From positions 1-9,486 of the forward strand of contig CABYOB010000023.1 of assembly GCA_902520385.1 (NCBI GenBank): DNA of 9,486 nt, written 5' to 3'. The DNA is from an uncultured Bacteroidota bacterium (lineage in GTDB: Bacteria > Bacteroidota > Bacteroidia > Flavobacteriales > TMED113). Positions 6,221 through 9,486 of this stretch are shown here, in pieces (position 1 is the stretch's first letter; each line of letters begins with the position of its first letter). A program made the translations under genes and the position numbers. The notes under the pieces were generated by a model, which was given only the letters and a program-made list of their open reading frames with translations, searched no databases and was not told where the DNA came from.

Positions 6221-8170
6221 CTATACATCAATTTTTGCATAAGTCGCCCTCTCTTCAATAAACTTCCTCCTAGGCTCAACATCATCTCCCATTAATCTTG
6301 AAAAACAACCATCAGGATCTGAAGTTTCATAATCAATAGTTACTTTTTTTAGCTTTCTTTTTTCTGGATTCATTGTTGTTTCCCAAAGTTGTTCAGCATT
6401 CATTTCACCAAGACCTTTATATCGTTGTATACTTACATTTACATTTTCTTTACCTTGTGTTAATTCTTGCATAACTCGTTCTCGCTCCTCTTCATCAAAA
6501 CAATATCTAATAGTGGATCCTTTTTTTAATAAATACAAAGGAGGAGTTGCAATATACACAAAACCATCTTCTATCAATTTTTTCATATACCTAAATAAAA
6601 AAGTTAAAATTAATGTAGCAATGTGACTTCCATCTACATCCGCATCACACATAATAATTAATTTATGGTATCTTAGTTTTTCTAAATTCAACTCCCTTTC
6701 ATCATTTTCCGTGCCAACGGTAACACCTAAAGCAGTATATAAATTTTTAATCTGATCATTTTCAAAAACTTTAAAAGGAAGCGCTTTTTCTACATTTAAA
6801 ATTTTTCCTTTTAATGGCAAAATAGCTTGAAATTGCCTATCCCTACCTTGTTTTGCAGTACCACCTGCAGAGTCACCCTCAACTAAATAAATTTCACATT
6901 TTTCCGGGTCAGTTTCAGAACAATCTGCGAGTTTTCCTGGCAAACTCGTGGAAGACAAAACACTTTTTCTTTGAACCATTTCCCTAGCTCTACTTGCAGC
7001 TTGTCTAGCTTTTGCAGCTAAAATAACTTTTTGAACTAAAGTTTTTGCATCCTTGGGGTTTTCTTCTAAGTAATTATTTAGCATTTCACCAACTAGTTGA
7101 TCTACAGGCCCCATTACCTCACTGTTACCTAATTTAGTTTTTGTCTGCCCTTCAAATTGCGGCTCCATGACTTTCACTGAAACAACTGCTGTTAGTCCTT
7201 CTCTAAAATCATCACCTGAAATTGTAACTTTTTCTTTGGATAAAAAACCTGATTTTTCGGAATAAGATTTTAAAGTTCTTGTTAACGCACGCCTAAATCC
7301 AGATAAATGAGTACCTCCCTCGTGAGTATTAATATTATTAACATAAGAGTGAACAGTTTCTGAAAAACCTGTATTATATGAAAGTGCAATTTCAACAGGT
7401 ATTCCATTTTTTTCGCCCTCCATATACATAACATCACTCAATAATTGTTCTCTAGCAGAATCTATATATTTTACAAATTCAGACAACCCCCCTTCAGAAT
7501 AAAATGACTCATTAATAAAATTACCTTCTTCATCTTTATTTCTCTTATCAACAACTTTAATTGATATCCCTTTATTTAGAAATGATAATTCTCTCATTCT
7601 TTTACACAACACATCATACTCATAAGTAGTTTCAGAAAAAATTGTTTTATCAGGTAAAAAAGTAACCTCCGTCCCTCTTCCATCTGTTTCCCCTACTTCT
7701 TTAACAGGGTATAATGGAGAACCAATTTTATATTCTTGCTGATATATTTTTCCATCACGATATACTTTTACTGTTAGATGTTCAGATAGAGCATTTACAC
7801 AAGAAACACCAACACCATGTAATCCACCCGAAACCTTATATGAGTCCTTATCAAATTTTCCTCCAGCATGTAGAACAGTCATAACCACTTCAAGTGCAGA
7901 TTTTTTTTCTTTTTCATGCATTCCAATAGGAATACCTCTACCATCATCAAGAACTGTAATAGAATTATCCACATTAATGGTAACTGTAATATTTTTACAA
8001 TGACCAGCTAAAGCCTCATCAATTGAATTATCTGTAACCTCGTAAACTAAATGATGAAGCCCTTTAGATCCCACATCACCAATATACATTGCTGGACGTT
8101 TTCTAACAGCTTCTAATCCTTCCAGTATCTGAATACTGTCAGCTGAGTAATTTTTATTATTTTCAGACAT
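6221..8170 (-). CDS. gyrB: DNA gyrase subunit B
   Basis: ATPase subunit of DNA gyrase, which with GyrA introduces negative supercoils. The protein is complete at 649 residues, the usual size for the short (Bacteroidota) GyrB. It has a GHKL ATPase domain with E44 and N48 (YEVTDNSIDEALAG), D75/D76 in DDGRGIP, and GGLHGVG (115-121). The transducer domain carries QTKTKLGN with Q342 and K344. The TOPRIM domain has E431 in EGDSAGG and metal-binding D509/D511/D513 in CDADVDGSH. The C-terminal block is RYKGLGEMNAEQLW (583-596). The start MSENNKNYSADSIQILEGL fits the family, and the leader is A/T-rich. Residues matching E. coli GyrB D426 and K447 are present as D433 and K454, so the best-known GyrB quinolone-resistance positions look wild type. 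ParE is the alternative paralogue. The N-terminus and the QAILPLKGKILNVEKA block favour GyrB. It is convergent with the SprB-repeat gene (2 bp between stops) and divergent from ftsE. Confidence 0.97.
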   Translation of the reverse strand: MSENNKNYSADSIQILEGLEAVRKRPAMYIGDVGSKGLHHLVYEVTDNSIDEALAGHCKNITVTINVDNSITVLDDGRGIPIGMHEKEKKSALEVVMTVLHAGGKFDKDSYKVSGGLHGVGVSCVNALSEHLTVKVYRDGKIYQQEYKIGSPLYPVKEVGETDGRGTEVTFLPDKTIFSETTYEYDVLCKRMRELSFLNKGISIKVVDKRNKDEEGNFINESFYSEGGLSEFVKYIDSAREQLLSDVMYMEGEKNGIPVEIALSYNTGFSETVHSYVNNINTHEGGTHLSGFRRALTRTLKSYSEKSGFLSKEKVTISGDDFREGLTAVVSVKVMEPQFEGQTKTKLGNSEVMGPVDQLVGEMLNNYLEENPKDAKTLVQKVILAAKARQAASRAREMVQRKSVLSSTSLPGKLADCSETDPEKCEIYLVEGDSAGGTAKQGRDRQFQAILPLKGKILNVEKALPFKVFENDQIKNLYTALGVTVGTENDERELNLEKLRYHKLIIMCDADVDGSHIATLILTFLFRYMKKLIEDGFVYIATPPLYLLKKGSTIRYCFDEEERERVMQELTQGKENVNVSIQRYKGLGEMNAEQLWETTMNPEKRKLKKVTIDYETSDPDGCFSRLMGDDVEPRRKFIEERATYAKIDV

Positions 8171-8270
8171 AACTGAGGGTATTGTTATATAAGTTTAATA
8201 TACAAAATTAATATGTATTTTAATGCCCTTTTTTTTTTATATATTGAAGAATTAATTAACAAAAAAAAAA
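8171..8270. other. Divergent gyrB/ftsE intergenic region with facing T10 and A10 tracts
   Basis: This 100-bp spacer must drive both gyrB (leftward) and ftsE (rightward). It contains T10 at 8229-8238 and A10 at 8261-8270, separated by 22 nt that include the palindrome TTAATTAA (8252-8259). Transcribed rightward, U10 and A10 could in principle pair just before the ftsE start, though a pure A:U stem would be unstable. In-frame TAA at 8253-8255 closes the ftsE frame upstream. I found no convincing -33/-7 pair for ftsE. Confidence 0.6.
8203..8210 (-). promoter_or_regulatory. Candidate Bacteroidota -7 promoter element for gyrB
   Basis: The minus strand reads TAATTTTG, an exact match to the Bacteroidota -7 consensus TAnnTTTG, 32 nt before the gyrB ATG. 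This would give a leader of roughly 25 nt. The expected upstream -33 TTG is absent: the corresponding positions fall in the A10 run on that strand. The call therefore rests on one box only, and chance matches are frequent in A+T-rich DNA. Confidence 0.35.
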
Positions 8271-8273
8271 TTG
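8261..8273 (+). promoter_or_regulatory. A10 tract and TTG start codon of ftsE
   Basis: Ten A residues run directly into the TTG at 8271-8273. No ATG occurs in frame between the upstream stop (8253-8255) and the Walker A motif, and the first domain residues (ILTLKEVSIYQ) must be included, so TTG is the only reasonable start. No Shine-Dalgarno sequence is present. A length change in the homopolymer would alter leader spacing but not the coding frame. Confidence 0.6.
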
Positions 8274-8963
8274 ACAAATTCAGAAGAAATTTTAACACTT
8301 AAAGAGGTCTCTATCTATCAGTCTAATAGATTAATATTAAACAATATAAACCTTAATGTCTCAAAGGGAAAATTTATTTATTTAGTTGGGAAAACAGGTA
8401 GTGGAAAAAGTAGTCTTTTTGAAACACTATATGCTGATATTCCACTAAAAAAAGGTAGTGCTAAAATTGTGGGATTTAATTTATCAAAAATACAAGAAAA
8501 AGAAATTCCAATGTTAAGAAGAAACCTAGGGATAGTTTTTCAAAAACTTCAACTTCTACATGACAGAACCGTCAATGAAAATTTACTTTTTGTGATGAAA
8601 GCCACTGGATGGAAAGATAAAGAAAAAATAAACAACAGAATTCAAGAAGTTTTAAATGATGTTAAAATGTCATCTAAAGGTGAAAAAATGCCATATGAAT
8701 TATCTGGCGGCGAGCAACAAAGAATATCTATTGCAAGAGCATTAGTAAATAATCCCTCTTTAATATTAGCTGATGAGCCAACTAGAAATTTAGATCCTGA
8801 GGCATCTGAAGAAATAATGTGTTTATTAAGGAAAATATGCTCTCAAGGAAAATCTGTTATTATGATTTGTCATGATAAATACTTAATGAACCAGTTTCCT
8901 TCTAAAATAATTTATTGTTATAATCAAACAATTTCAAGTGACCCACCATTAAATTCTCATTAA
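8271..8963 (+). CDS. ftsE: FtsE-type ABC transporter ATP-binding protein
   Basis: ABC ATPase of the FtsE type. In the family it works with the membrane protein FtsX at the division site to control peptidoglycan hydrolases, acting at the cytoplasmic face of the inner membrane. The protein has 230 residues, close to E. coli FtsE. It has Walker A GKTGSGKSS (40-48), Q-loop Q91 in LGIVFQ, signature LSGGEQQR (144-151), Walker B ILADE with D168/E169, and H-loop H201 in CHD. The segments YLVGKTGSGKSS, LLFVMKATGWKDK and KMPYELSGGEQQR are characteristic of Bacteroidota FtsE. R172 replaces the Gly usual in EPTGNLDP. The start is TTG, the only initiation codon that preserves the N-terminal strand. FtsX is not next to it, so a related MacB/LolD-like ATPase cannot be fully excluded. 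The next gene begins 1 bp after its stop, indicating an operon. Confidence 0.85.
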   Translation: MTNSEEILTLKEVSIYQSNRLILNNINLNVSKGKFIYLVGKTGSGKSSLFETLYADIPLKKGSAKIVGFNLSKIQEKEIPMLRRNLGIVFQKLQLLHDRTVNENLLFVMKATGWKDKEKINNRIQEVLNDVKMSSKGEKMPYELSGGEQQRISIARALVNNPSLILADEPTRNLDPEASEEIMCLLRKICSQGKSVIMICHDKYLMNQFPSKIIYCYNQTISSDPPLNSH

Positions 8964-8964
8964 A

Positions 8965-9486
8965 ATGTTGTCAATTTTAATTCCATGCTATAATCATAAT
9001 ATTACTGAATTGGTTCAAGCCATTCATAACCAAATAGTTAAAACAAATAAAAAATTTGAAATAATATGTGTTGAAGATGGTTCAGAAAAAACATTTTCAA
9101 ATAAAGAAATTAAAAAATTAACATTTACGAAATACATTCATTCAAAAAATAATTTAGGTAGATCTAGAATTAGAAACTTACTTGCAAATACAGCAACATA
9201 TGATTGGCTTTTATTCATTGACTGCGACTCAAAAGTTGAATATGAAAAATTCATATTAAAATATCTTAACTCCACTTCTGATAAAAAAAAAATAATATAT
9301 GGCCAAACTAAATATCAAAAAAATCCACCTGAAAAAAATAAAACTCTTCATTGGAAGTATGGCGTAAAAATTGAATCAAAAAAGAAAAAAAAAATATTTT
9401 CATCACATCATTTTATAATTCACAAAAATGCTTTTAAAAAAATAAAATTCAATGAAGAAATTATAGACTATGGACATGAAGACACT
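8965..9486 (+). CDS. Glycosyltransferase family 2 protein (3' end outside window)
   Basis: Predicted GT-A fold glycosyltransferase, probably transferring a sugar from a nucleotide donor. Donor and acceptor cannot be read from this part. The frame is open for 174 codons from the ATG at 8965 to the right edge. It starts MLSILIPCYNHN, the typical GT2 first strand and loop, and has the nucleotide-binding acidic VEDGS (D38), the NNLGRSRIRN helix start (62-71), and a DxD-type metal motif FIDCDS with D86 and D88. At the edge it has GHEDT (170-174), matching the ED motif region of GT2 enzymes that holds the catalytic base. It has many Lys codons and A runs, and no signal peptide or membrane segment in the visible part. 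The ATG lies 1 bp after the ftsE stop (TAAAATG), which suggests translational coupling. From memory, a GT2 gene next to ftsE recurs in Flavobacteriia, which would fit envelope or cell-wall-linked work, but that link is inference. Confidence 0.88.
   Translation, partial: MLSILIPCYNHNITELVQAIHNQIVKTNKKFEIICVEDGSEKTFSNKEIKKLTFTKYIHSKNNLGRSRIRNLLANTATYDWLLFIDCDSKVEYEKFILKYLNSTSDKKKIIYGQTKYQKNPPEKNKTLHWKYGVKIESKKKKKIFSSHHFIIHKNAFKKIKFNEEIIDYGHEDT

Noticed and set aside
1..9486. Mobile element, CRISPR array, tRNA/rRNA or defence-system content
   Set aside because: No transposase or integrase, terminal repeats, regularly spaced short repeats or structural RNA could be seen. Nearly all bases are accounted for by six genes and two short promoter regions.

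Overview
The window looks like a piece of chromosome from a Bacteroidota bacterium, most likely a Flavobacteriia-type, low-G+C (clearly A+T-rich) lineage. Three things point there. Two large exported proteins carry the type A and type B C-terminal sorting signals of the type IX secretion system (T9SS), which is confined to that phylum. The start codons are preceded by A/T-rich leaders, with no Shine-Dalgarno sequence. FtsE, GyrB and malate dehydrogenase read as Bacteroidota versions. This placement rests on family recognition, not on a database search.

Layout, left to right. (1) Positions 2-2353 (+): the 3' part of a large FG-GAP/VCBS-repeat exported protein whose start lies just outside the window. 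The frame is open from base 2 and already encodes the end of a signal peptide. (2) 2350-3288 (-): mdh, NAD-dependent malate dehydrogenase, convergent with gene 1 and sharing its stop region (TTAA). (3) 3289-3467: A+T-rich divergent intergenic region. (4) 3468-6218 (+): a 916-residue secreted adhesin-like protein with a signal peptide, an N-terminal beta-rich module, five SprB-type repeats, a PKD domain and a gliding-motility-associated C-terminal (type B) sorting domain. (5) 6221-8170 (-): gyrB, complete, with its stop 2 bp from the stop of gene 4. (6) 8171-8270: 100-bp divergent intergenic region with facing T10 and A10 tracts and a candidate gyrB -7 element. (7) 8271-8963 (+): ftsE-type ABC ATPase starting at TTG. 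(8) 8965-9486 (+): 5' part of a family 2 glycosyltransferase, 1 bp after ftsE and running off the right edge.

How it fits together. mdh (TCA cycle), gyrB (DNA supercoiling) and ftsE (division-linked ABC ATPase) are housekeeping genes. The two surface proteins are probable T9SS cargo. No T9SS machinery, transposase, integrase, tRNA, rRNA or CRISPR is visible. The cargo gene at 3468-6218 lies antisense between gyrB and mdh, which share an orientation, and it looks like a lineage-specific insertion between two core genes. ftsE and the glycosyltransferase form a tight, probably co-translated pair.

I see no convincing undescribed multi-gene system. The most useful second-look items are the two edge-truncated genes, the A-tracts abutting the mdh and ftsE starts, the Arg replacing the usual Gly in the FtsE EPTGNLDP segment, the near-zero spacing at both convergent junctions, and the modular cysteine pattern in the SprB-repeat protein.
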